Of a stretch of DNA of 64,000 nucleotides, positions 11,926 through 22,679 are shown one piece after another. The stretch spans positions 29,821 through 93,820 of the forward strand of contig CAVMBN010000094.1 of the NCBI GenBank assembly GCA_963678705.1. The letters are read 5' to 3'. Numbering within the stretch: position 1 is the first letter of the stretch; every line of letters begins with the position of its first letter. This DNA is from Panorpa germanica. Taxonomy: Eukaryota > Arthropoda > Insecta > Mecoptera > Panorpidae. A program made the translations under genes and the position numbers. The notes under the pieces are model-generated. The model had not been told where the DNA came from and searched no databases. It saw only the letters and a program-made list of their open reading frames with translations.

Positions 11926-12987
11926 TTTTAGTTTGTTCAATTTTCTTTGTTTTTCGATCTTGTTTTGTTTTAAGAATGCATTTTTTTTTAACAAATTCTC
12001 TATTTTCTTTCTTATTTGACCTTTATTTTTAGATTCCTTAAGTAACCTCTTCTTTTTACTTAATTTTACCTGTTTACTTTTTAGCCGTTCACTGCGTGTC
12101 CTATTAACTTTGCTTAAATCGATTTTTTCCTTGTCTTCTGATATAACTAGTTCTTCTTCTTCTGTATTTATTACTTCAACAGATGTAGAAGTAGTTGTAG
12201 CAATATTTTTATTAACAGAATTATTTAATGATTTACCTGTTATTTTAACAATACCTATATCACCTTCAGTTTTAGCTATAATTATTGGAATAATAGCACA
12301 TAGATTTTCACCGTCATCACAAAAATTATAATAAATAAAATTAAATAAATCCTTCAAACATTCAAAGCATAACAATACGGCTCGTCCTGTTTGTGGAGTT
12401 ACGGATTCTCCTTTTAAACCTCTGGCATGAGAATCAAAAAGCCAAAAGTAATTATTCTGCTTGAAAATTGCAAATGTCTGCTGACATGTTGTAAATAATC
12501 CATTATTAAATGTGTTAAAATAGTTTTCTAATATATTGTAGGTAAATTTGTAACAATGTCCTTTATAATCGTTTTTGGTAATCATGTCATTTATATTATC
12601 AAACAAGTTATGTCTAATGGAATATTTTACATGTCCAATGGATAATTCAACATTAATATCGTCAACAGTCAACAATCGATGTCCAGCATTTTGATAGTTA
12701 GCCAAATAGCATTTATCACCTGCATCTAAAATATAGTTTATAACAGGTGAGGTCCATTCATGTAGCGGAATGGAAGTACTAATGCATATACTAACTAACG
12801 CATTTGGAGTACATTGAACACCCCTAGACACAGAAGAATATCTTTCGCTGAATTGATTAAAATCTCCACGAATAATAGTTAGCGGTGTACTTAAAACTAT
12901 CTCAGATTTAGTTTTATTTAAATTTTTTAAACGGTTTAAAGTTGTATTCTTCTTTCGCCCATACCCTAGAACTACTTGAAAAGTCAT
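11212..12987 (-). pseudogene. Helitron N-terminal region: C76-like cysteine peptidase domain plus basic repeats
   Basis: A 591-residue open frame starts at an ATG followed by MTFQVVLGYGRKK. Residues about 37-260 hold one papain-fold-like peptidase signature: RGDFNQFSERY, GVQC with Cys59, then FWLFDSHARG with Asp185 and His187. The spacing and D-x-H pair resemble peptidase C76 (herpesvirus tegument-type deubiquitinase); that assignment is inference from motif layout. Residues about 300-591 are basic, with at least ten copies of a 23-residue unit. The intact relative at 47254-49740 has two peptidase domains, this copy one. The frame ends in NFVEIKDC after a frame change inside a repeat unit. 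It probably formed the N-terminus of one long Rep/Hel fusion protein. Confidence 0.7.
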
Positions 12988-13851
12988 TTTAAAATAATTA
13001 TATATTTATATAACAACAAAGTAAATCAAAATTATTCTATATTACTAAATAATAATATATTTAATATATTTATACTAACATCATAAAAATACTTAAAACT
13101 AATACAAGTTGTACAATAAAAAAAATTATTTAAAATAACGAACCATACACCAACAGTATTAAAACTTAATTTTAATAAAATGAGATGATTCCTGAAACAA
13201 CAACGTTAATTATTAGTTTAAAATAGTTTTACATACAGTCAAACTTACAATAGTTAGGCGATGAGTTGCTTTTAAAAGTTCAGCTGTATAAAGCTATGAC
13301 ACATTAATAATGCTCTGTCTCACTCTTATTACTATAATATATATAGGAGTAAAAACGATAAAAAATTTAACAGTTATCTGCTGTGTTAAGTATAGACTGA
13401 TGCATAAACGTATGTCTGTGTTTATGTTGTAAACAAATTCAAATTTGTCACATATATTTATCTAACCTGAGTAGTTCCTAACCTGTCTAACCTCTAATTT
13501 GTGGGTAGTTCATGTATCCGAGGAAGTGTTAATGAAACCTACAAATGATTTTTTAAGTAAATGTAAAAAAAAACCGACATTTACACAAAATTTAATAGAC
13601 TTCATTTAAAAATTTCTATTACAGTTCCTTATTAAAAAATGTTATGGAATGGTTCGAAAGCAAAAATTTGAGTGGTAATGCAAAGAAATTGTTACTTAAG
13701 TGTACAGTGTATTTTAGAAATAGATTATTGAATAGAGACATCAAAGTAAATTAACCATTAGAAAAAGAATACAAGATTACTGGTAAAATCTCACGATCCC
13801 TTGAAGGTTTGAAAGGGAGGTGATCAGATATTAAATGACCTATATAACTAT
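12988..13851. other. Non-coding stretch upstream of the decayed Helitron gene
   Basis: AT-rich sequence without a supportable gene. It should include the 5' region of the decayed autonomous Helitron, but I could not find a convincing TC terminus before the Polinton. Confidence 0.4.
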
Positions 13852-13986
13852 AAAAAGTGTACCATTTTCAAGATATTTTTAATATTATTATTTTTTGAAA
13901 GACACCGAATAGATAAAATTTGAAATTATTTAAAAAAAAACCTTATGAAATAGTAGTATAATAGTGGTAAAGTATTAGTGGACACT
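13852..13986. repeat. Left arm of an older inverted-repeat element split by the Polinton
   Basis: The stretch starting AAAAAGTGTACCATTTTCAA matches in inverted orientation the stretch ending near 32559 for about 100 bases with clear divergence (roughly four fifths identical by eye). With the Polinton and one target duplication removed, the two arms would form a hairpin-like element of about 360 bp. The six bases just before the Polinton are its target duplication, GACACT. A MITE is the simplest reading; its own target duplication is not clear. Confidence 0.55.
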
Positions 13987-16003
13987 AGTAGTGTATTTAT
14001 GAGAGTTCTGGCGCCTCCCATGGGAGGGAATTTAAGTATAGGTAAGCGACGTACGTCCTATGTTATTAGTATAGGAGAATAAATACAAGGTGTCTAAAAA
14101 GGGTTGCCAGTATATGAAATATATGAAAATATTAAAATTATTGAAGTTTTATGCTTGGAATAGGGTGTTCCAGAATAATATTTATAGGTATATAATTATA
14201 TGTAATGTTATAATGATGGAATTATAATACACCTACGTTTCATGTTTTTATTTTTTAGAAATTAAATCCGCCATTTTGACTAAAATTTTTTTACTTTCGT
14301 CTTCTAAACGTGTTCTCCTGTTAGGGTGTTGGTACTGATGGGGGATAAATTTTTTATCAAAAATGCAATATCTTCAATCGTTTACGAGATATTTAAAGTT
14401 TTATTTTTTAGAAATTAAATCCGCCATTTTGACTAAAATTTTTTTTACTTTCGTCTTCTAAACGTGTTCTCCTGTTAGGGTATTGGTACTGATGGGGGAT
14501 AAATTTTTTATCAAAAATGCAATATCTTCAACCGTTTACGAGATATTTAAAGTTTTATTTTTTTAGAAATTAAATCCGCCATTTTGACTAAATTTTTTTT
14601 ACTTTCGTCTTCTATACGTGTTCTCCTGTTAGGGTATTGGTACTGATGGGGGATAAATTTTTTATCAAAAATGCAATATCTTCAACCGTTTACGAGATAT
14701 TTAAAGTTTTATTTTTTAGAAATTAAATCCGCCATTTTGGCTTAAATTTTTTTACTTTCGTCTTCTAATCGTGTTCTCCTGTTAGGGTATTGGTACTGAT
14801 GGGGGATAAATTTTTTATCAAAAATGCAATATCTTCAACCGTTTACGAGATATTTAAAGTTTTATTTTTTAGAAATGAAATCCGCCATTTTGACTTAAAT
14901 TTTTTTACTTTCGTCTTCTAAACGTGTTCTCCTGTTAGGGTGTTGGTACTGATGGGGGATAAATTTTTTATCAAAAATGCAATATCTTCAACCGTTTATG
15001 AGATATTTAAAGTTTTATTTTTTAGAAATTAAATCCGCCATTTTGGCTTAAATTTTTTTACTTTCGTCTTCTAATCGTGTTCTCCTGTTAGGGTGTTGGT
15101 ACTGATGGGGGATAAATTTTTTATCAAAAATGCAATATCTTCAACCGTTTACGAGATATTTAAAGTTTTATTTTTTAGAAATTAAATCCGACATTTTGAC
15201 TAAAATTTTTTTACTTTCGTCTTCTAAACGTGTTCTCCTGTTAGGGTGTTGGTACTGATGGGGGATAAATTTTTTATCAAAAATGCAATATCTTCAACCG
15301 TTTACGAGATATTTAAAGTTTTATTTTTTAGAAATTAATGTGTGCTATAAAACATATAATTTAGAACCCTGTCAATATTATACAGCACCAGGACTTTCTT
15401 GGGATGCAATGTTAAAGTATACAAGTATTGAATTAGAACTTTTAACAGATATTGATATGTTACATTTTATTAAAAAAGGTATAAGAGGTGGAATATCACA
15501 ATGCTCTCACAGACATGGAATTGCAAATAATAAATATATGTCCAATTATGATTCAAATAAAGATTCTCAATATTTAATGTATTGGGATGCAAATAACTTA
15601 TATGGTTGGGCTATGAGTCAATATTTACCACATGAGGGATTTAAATGGTTAGATACATATAAATTACAAACATTTAATGTAGAAGCTATTGAAGATAACT
15701 CAGATGTTGGTTATATATTAGAAGTCGATTTAAGATATCCTAATTATTTGCACGATGAACACAATGATCTACCTTTCTGTGCCGAAAATATTAAACCACC
15801 TTGCATTAAAACAAATGACGTTAAATTAATACCAAATCTAAATAACAAGTATAATTATGTGCTTCACTATAGATCGTTAAAGCAATGTCTTAAAAATAAT
15901 CTGAAAATAGATAAAATTCATAGAATTTTGGAATTTAAACAGTCTGATTGGTTAAAAAGTTATATTGATCTAAATACATTAAAAAGAAAGAACTCTGCAA
16001 ATA
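13987..16003 (+). repeat. Polinton left terminal inverted repeat
   Basis: This 2-kb repeat matches 30308-32323 in reverse with only scattered differences. It contains a near-terminal palindrome (CCTCCCATGGGAGG), a 153-bp minisatellite and the beginning of the polymerase region. The match ends inside polymerase coding sequence, just after bases reading CTCTGCAAATA. Inverted repeats that reach into a coding gene are unusual for the family. Confidence 0.9.
14256..15328. repeat. 153-bp minisatellite inside the Polinton inverted repeat
   Basis: Seven tandem units (starts near 14256, 14409, 14564, 14717, 14870, 15023 and 15176) are followed by a partial unit. Each contains AAATCCGCCATTTTG, CTCCTGTTAGGGT and ACTGATGGGGGATAAA. 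The mirror array is at about 30982-32054. Confidence 0.95.
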
Positions 16004-16811
16004 CATTTGAGAAAGACTTTTTTAAATTAATGAATAATTTAGTTTATGGTAAAACAATGGAAAATGTAGATAAACGTGTCGATGTAAAGTTAATAACTCA
16101 TTGGGATAATATAGGAAAAAAAAAATGGGTGCTAATACACTTATAAGTAAACCAAACTATCATAGTTGTTCTATATTTCATGAAAACTTACTTGCTATTC
16201 AAATGCAAAAACTTAAAGTTTTTTATAATAAACCATTGTATTAAGGATTAAGTGTACTTGATATATCAAAAACTTTAATATACGATTTTCATTATGATTT
16301 CATCAAAAAAATCTATAAAGGTAATGCTAAATTGTTGTATACAGATACAGATTCATTAATATATCAAATTAAAACAGATGATATATATGACGATATTAAG
16401 TGTAATCTAGATAAATTTGATACATCTAATTATCCATTTAATAATGAATTTTCATTACCTTTAATGAACAAAGCTAAATTAGGCTTAATGAAAGATGAAT
16501 GCGCGGGTAGTATAATTTGGGAGTTTGTTGGGTTAAGGTCAAAAATGTATGCAATTGATATTGAGGGTTCATGCACAGCTAAAGCAAAAGGAATTAAGAA
16601 AAATATTGTAAACAAATTCAATATTAAAGATTATGTAAATTGTTTATCTCAGGATAACATATTATTGATCACAATGAATACCTTTAAATCGATTAAGCAT
16701 ACAATTTATACTCAAATGATAAGTAAAGTAGGTCTTAGTGGAAATGATAATAAAAGATATGTATTAACTGATGGTATAAGTACTTTAGCACATGAACATT
16801 ATAAAATTTAG
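15335..16811 (+). pseudogene. Polinton protein-primed DNA polymerase B (pPolB) remnant
   Basis: Translated blocks carry family B polymerase signatures of the protein-primed type: YWDANNLYGWAMSQYLP (motif A region), FKLMNNLVYGKTMEN (motif B region) and LYTDTDSLIYQ (motif C, DTDS). This enzyme copies the linear element from a terminal protein. Only part of a normal pPolB (usually over 1000 residues) is present and the frame is broken in a small number of places, so it is a fossil. The left block lies mostly within the inverted repeat and has an inverted twin. Confidence 0.9.
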
Positions 16812-16881
16812 TACTAATTTTAAGTTAAGTTTAAGTTTTGTATAAATTTATATCTGTTTTAGTTAAGATAATTAAAATGTA

Positions 16882-17684
16882 CTAGCTTTTACCCCCGTCG
16901 CAAGCGACGTTTGTTTTTTATGAGTGGCTTGAATTTCATGTCAAAATTTAATTCCATTTTTAAATTGAAATAATAAATAAACTCGTCCTATATTGATTTT
17001 AAATTTAATAACAATTAATTTTTCATACAAACTGACTAAGAAAATACATTTTTTATATCAAAATAAAAAATATTTTGAATTTATGCGATATTTGGACAAC
17101 TTTTTTTCAAAATTTGTGATTTTTTTTTGATTCGTAAATAAGTAACCAAGGTTAGCCTATATACAAAATTTCAACTTTCTAGCACAATTTTTACTCTCGA
17201 CAAATACTGCCCCCGTGCCCCCCAATAAAATTTTGAAATTTTGAATTTTTATTTTATTAATAATATACTTAATTATTCTAGAATCCGGAAAATGAATTTT
17301 CTCCAAAGTTCCCTACAGGGCCCCCAAATGTCTTTAACTCCCTCTTTTTCAATTTTTGAATTTCTAATTTTTGAGAAATGTCAGCATTGAATACCCTAAT
17401 ACACATGCAAATTTTCAACTTTCTATCTTATACGAATTAAAAGTAATACAGCAAAAAAGGGATCACTTTTTTCCAGTTTTTCTAAAATTACGAGTTTCCA
17501 GGAAATTTAGGGAAAAATCCGGGGACGCCAAAAGTCTTAGAATTTTTTTCTCTACGAAATAAGAAATTTTTAAAACCTTCCCTGGAGCCGTTTTCGAGAT
17601 GCCATACAAAATTCGAACCAAACATATAAACACATAAACATATAAAAATATAAATATACACCTGGGACATTATAATATACTTGA
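16882..17684 (-). mobile_element. Small non-autonomous Helitron, array unit 1
   Basis: The 3' end (CTAG, then palindrome GTCGCAAGCGAC on the plus strand) is preceded by A, as expected at an A|T target. The body has the pieces shared by this family: AAATATTTTGAATTTATGCG, CAAGGTTAGCCTATATACAA, and near the 5' end GAGCCGTTTTCGAGATGCCA. The 5' end lies at the TC facing unit 2. Non-coding, about 800 bp, probably a deletion derivative of the autonomous family that shares these ends. Confidence 0.7.
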
Positions 17685-18490
17685 GTTTACCCCCGTCGCA
17701 ATGCGACGTCTTTTTGGCGTGTATCATTTGAATCCAATAAAATAATTCGTAATTAAATTTCATATTTCACTGTTCTATTTTTAAATTGAAATAATAAATA
17801 AACTCGCACATATACATTGACACATATAAATTGACTAAAAAATATATTTTTTTATCAAAATAAAAAATATTTTCAATTTATGTGTTATTTGACCAACTTT
17901 TTTTCAAAATTTGGAATTTTTTTTTTTCGATTCGTAAATAAGTTAGCAAGGTTAGCCTATATACAAAATTTCAACTTTCTAGCACAATTTTTACTCTCGG
18001 AAAATACTGCCCCCGTGCCCCCAAATAAAATTTTGAAATTTTGAATTTTTTTTCATTAATAATATACTTAATTATTCTAGAATTCAGAATATGAACTTTC
18101 TCCAAAGTTTCCTACCGGGCCCCCGAATTTCTTTAACCCCCCCTTTTTCAATTTTTGAATTTCTAATTTTTGAGAAATATCAGCCTTAAATAGCTTAATA
18201 CACATGCAAAATTTCAATTATCTATCTTTTACGACTTAAAAGTAATACAGCAAAAAAGGGATCACTTTTTTTTCAGTTTTTCCAAAATTACGGGTTTCCA
18301 GGAAATTCAGGGAAAAATCCAGAGACGCCAAAAGTCTTAGAATTTTTTTCTCTACGAAATAGGAAATTTTCAAAAACTTCCCTAGAGCCGTTTTCGAGAT
18401 GCCATACAAAATTCGAACCAAACATATAAACACATAAACATATAAACATATAAGAATATAAATAAACACTTGGAACATTATAATATAGGA
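17685..18490 (-). mobile_element. Small non-autonomous Helitron, array unit 2
   Basis: It has the same organisation as unit 1 and is clearly related along its length. The 3' hairpin is GTCGC-AT-TGCGAC type but the CTAG at its tip is degraded, the sequence reading TTTACTTGAG-like in inverse at the joint. The 5' end is TCCTATATTATAATG, directly abutting the CTAG of the next unit. Non-coding. Confidence 0.65.
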
Positions 18491-18582
18491 CTAGCGCTTC
18501 GCCCCGTCGCAAAGCGACGTGTATTTAATATTTGTGAATAAATAAAAGTTATTTGATAAATATTTGATAAATAGAAAATAAT

Positions 18583-19917
18583 CCTGAAATATTGTTTATT
18601 GTTCGCCTTTCGGCTTTACAATCTACATTTTTAATACATTTTATATACTTCAACTTACAATTAAATTTACATTATTCTCCACCAACTTATTTATTCTTCT
18701 GTTTTTCCTTTCCTTCTTACTATTTCCGCCATCCACCTCTTTCCTTCACTGCCACCCCTAAGAGCCTCCCCTCCTCATTATTAGCTGGCCAATATTCCTT
18801 TCGCTAGCTAGTTTTTCCTTACACTTAAACCTAATGTTCTCCAGTGTTTCGTCCTCTGCTCCGCACACTCTACACTTTCTTTTCTCACTCTTTTCCCAGT
18901 ATCTGTTTCCTTTTTCCTCATTTCCCAATCTAAACCTTGCTGTTCTTCTTATGTGTTTTATGTCTTTTTCTATAAGGTACTGAGGCACAGTATTTTCTTA
19001 TAACCTTTTATATCTTTTATTGTAGTTACTTTTTTCTATTTTTCCCATTCTCTCCTGCTGTTGTATCTCCTTATCCCTTCTCCTTAGCTCCTCTTCCACA
19101 CTTGCGCCTCCTTCTCTTCTCCTCTCTGCCTCCTTGATCGCCATTCCATTCCTTTCAATGTATTATTTTCTCTTTTTTGTACCTCTTCCTTTCCCCATTC
19201 TTTATGCTATCCTCTCTTATTTTCTTTAAAATTTTGCTTTCCGCTCTGTGGAATTTCTCCTCGTATTTTACTGCTCTTTCCCCTGTTTTAATTCGTATCT
19301 TATCCCTTTTTAGCTGCTCCATAGCCATGTATCTTGGCGAGCACCTGTCCAGCCATAGTAACCATTTAATATATCTCACCTGTATTCTTGCCAACTTTTC
19401 TTGCTCCTTCCACCCCCAAACCTCTGCTCCATACAACATCATACTGGCTATCAGTCTATCAAACATCCATATTCTCTTTTGTATGTCCCCCCGAAATACC
19501 TTTTCCCTTAGTCCCCATACCCGTCGCATTGCTAGCTCCGCCTTCTTTGCTACCTCCCTTATCCAAACCTCTTCTCCATTGTTCTTTTTAAAAGTGTAGC
19601 CCAGATATTTGAATTCTTCTACTTCCTCAATGTCCTCTGTCTTGTATTTCCAACTCTTTATGTCTTATTTTTCCACCCTCTTTTTTAAATACCATAATTT
19701 TTGTCTTTTCCACATTTAACTCTAGTCCTTTCCTGTCTATATATCTCCCTAGCCGGTGAGCCATCTCCTGCAGCTCTCCTTCCCTTTTTGCCAACAGGAC
19801 TATATCGTCAGCGTATGCTAAAGTCCATATCTTGTAGTGTCTTCCTATTAGCACCCCCCATCATGTTCTCTTTCCATTACCCCCTCCAAGTCTGCTGTAT
19901 ATATCGCAAATAAAATG
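18583..19917 (-). mobile_element. Non-LTR retrotransposon fragment (RT end and 3' part) inside Helitron copy B
   Basis: Frames on the minus strand show the end of a reverse transcriptase, LAYADDIVLLA at the catalytic YADD. They continue into a connector (RGDIQKRIWMFDRLIASMMLYGAEVWGWKEQ as pieces) and a C-terminal zinc-knuckle-like CRVCGAEDETLENI..C. Several frame breaks are present, so it is dead. It starts abruptly within RT at the same base as the copy inside Helitron C. The 3' tail includes AATAAA shortly before the Helitron 3' sequence. The clade (Jockey/CR1-like with APE endonuclease) is judged from the longer copy at 53900-56670. Confidence 0.8.
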
Positions 19918-22321
19918 CAAAATATTATTTTGTTATAATTCCTTTATTTACAGTAATAAAGCACTGTATTGACCAGTCTCCAGTGCCCCCGCTCATAAGC
20001 CCCAATCGTCACCTCTTGGCTCCATGCTCTCTTACGTTTCCGAACTTTTAATTTGATTCCTCTAAACTTCTGCCATAAAGCGCCTCTTACTTTTAGCACT
20101 CTGCATGGCTTCTTCCCTGAGCATCGTCGGTCCTTAGATTACTTTCACAGCGCCCCCGCTGCGTAATATTATCATTTACCATAATGAAGCACAGTATTGA
20201 ACAATGTCCACTGCCCCGCCCCTAAACATCAATCACATCTTGGCTCCATGCTTTGTATCGTTCTCGCACTTTTAAATGTAATCATCTGCACCTTTGCCAT
20301 AATGCGCCCACTTGCAACACTACAGCTTAACTGAACATCATCGTTTATTAGGGCACTTTCCTATACCCCCCGTTTAGCGCAATCATTAAATAATCCTGCG
20401 CTTCCACCCCCTGCGTACTAATCTCTTAACAATTAGTTTTCCAAATTAATACTTTACTGGCAACCTGCATACTAAATTTCATCCTTAGAAGTACATTATT
20501 TTTTAATAATTATTCGATAAGATAAATCTTTGATAAAATTATCACTAATTTCAATGTAAACCTACTAATTACATCAATTCATTTATGTTTTTAAGAAAGC
20601 CTAGCAGTTCGCTCCTAATAATCTCATCTCTAGGCCTTATCCTTACCGTTATTGCACTTTCGATTCAATCCCCATACCCCGCCACCCTCACTTTCAGCAC
20701 CAAAGCACATATTCTGCAATACGGTTACCTCCCAGAGCCATTATAATCTATCGCCACTACTTCTAACACCACCGTTACTTAGAACTGAACCCCAGCGCCA
20801 CACTCTTCTCCAATCAGACACTACCAATTCGCTATTACAGCAATTCATTTACATGATTAAAACTGTACTGTAATCTTACACTCTATATTTCGTATTTATA
20901 TATACGTTATAATATTAGTCTCCCTATTAATCCCCGCTCCTGAAATAAAATTGTCAAATTTTAGGCGTAGCAATACTTTTACCTTTACACTACCTTTATC
21001 TACCCCTACTTTTATAAATGATCGAAATTTCAAAATTGAGTTCTTTGGCAAAGCGTTTTCCCGCCCCCACTTCCCCAATTTCACGCCGCTACTAAGGTTA
21101 AATTTATTTTCGCAAATATGCACGTGCATAGTTTCTATTTTTTCACTTTTTCTATTTTTTGATATTTGGGGTTGTTAACTATTTCCCCCCCATACCTCTC
21201 ACTCCTGTTCGATTTCACAGCACAACAAACGCACCAAAAATCAATCCAATTTTACTACTGAATGTAATTTGAATATCTGACTTATAAAAAACTATTTAGC
21301 TTCTATTTAATATTCTACATGCAAAATATCATCGTTGTACCTCTATATTGTTCTTATATTCGGTTTATCACCCGCCACTATAATGTTGCACTTAAGAAAA
21401 TGTAGTTTTTTTTATATTTTCGTAATAATAATGTCAATCTATATCTGCATACTAAATTTCAGTTTTGTATATATATTTTAGAATTATAACCCCCTACAAA
21501 CCTCCGCTACTGAACAAGTTTGTTAAATTTTAGCACGAGGATCTATTTTATTTGTATCTAAGAATATATATTCTAAACTATAGCCTTTCATCTCCATATA
21601 TTTCAAATATCTGGTTTTTGGCCCCCAGCGCCCGCCGCCTCTGGAAAGTTGCAAATTTCTATACTGTGTCTTTAATGACACTCTATATATGGCCCCCGTT
21701 CCAAATTTTAACGTTCTAGCTCTGTTGCGACATTGCCCCCAAAAAATCACGCCGCTACTGAATTAAAATTTTGGTAATCTAATTATTGGCAAACATGCGC
21801 AATTAGTGTCTCCATACATACCCTAAGTTATAATACTACATTTTCAATATTTCTGGCTTTTACTGTCTCAACTCCCGCCGCCACTGGAAATTTGGGGCTG
21901 TTTTTTTTTTTTAATTAATAACTGTCTACAGCGAGCCTTCATATTAAATTTCAACGTCCTAACTCTATTCAAACATTGCCCCCGGAAATTCGCGCCGCTA
22001 CTGAACTTAAATTTCCAATTTCCAACTATTGGCAAATGTGCACAATTATGATCTCAATACACACACCAAATTTCAGTTTTCTATCTTTTCTAGTTCGTCG
22101 GATATTAGCAAAAGTATTTTTTCGAATTTTCCAGATTTTCCAGTATAAGTTTTTCCACGGAAATTCAGGGGAAAATTCAGGGACGTAGAAAGTCTAAGAA
22201 ATTCGTCCTTTACATCATACCAAAATTTAAAGAACTTTGTAGGCGCCGTTTAGAAGATACCATATACGATTTTGTTACCGGATATATATATAAATAAATA
22301 TATAACGCTCTATATATATAA

Positions 22322-22596
22322 ATTTGACGACACAGTGGGCGAGAGCATTGATGCTTGACGCCGACTGCTGTGTCTTCGGGTTCGATCCCCGGACCAGATA
22401 TATATTTTCTGGGTTTGGTTATTATGAACTTATATTGATTATGGTCATACATAATCATACAGTTATTAGGCAGTGGTGTAGCCCACATTTATGAGGCCAC
22501 GACACCATAAATACTGCCAACATTGAAGGAGGTCGTCGGTGATAGGACTCAGCATCGGAAATAGGCCGACGTTAAATAAAAAAAAAAAAAAAAAAA
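22322..22596 (+). mobile_element. tRNA-derived SINE with poly(A) tail
   Basis: It has an A-box-like GTGGGCGAGAGC and a B box GGTTCGATCCCC in its first 80 bases, a body ending CGGAAATAGGCCGACGTTAA, then about 20 A. It is flanked by similar TCTATATATATAAAT-like sequence, consistent with a target duplication in the Helitron's TA-rich part. Related, more decayed copies lie at 60060-60262 and 63551-63735. Confidence 0.8.
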
Positions 22597-22679
22597 TCTA
22601 TATATATATATAAATATCTATGAGTTCTTATGAGTTTTCCATGTTAAATTGGAACATTACGAACATTATAATAGGTAGA

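Larger units (their letters stand above)
18491..22679 (-). mobile_element. Non-autonomous Helitron copy B carrying a LINE fragment
   Basis: 3' CTAG with hairpin GTCGC-TTT-GCGAC; 5' TC plus TACCTATTATAATG. The body matches copy A (363-3131) but contains about 1.3 kb of LINE sequence near its 3' end and a SINE in its 5' TA-rich part. It is very similar to copy C, which follows it head to tail without a single spacer base. Confidence 0.8.

Noticed and set aside
22322-22400. Possible tRNA gene (A and B boxes)
   Set aside because: No acceptor-stem closure was found, and the sequence continues into a SINE body with an A tail.
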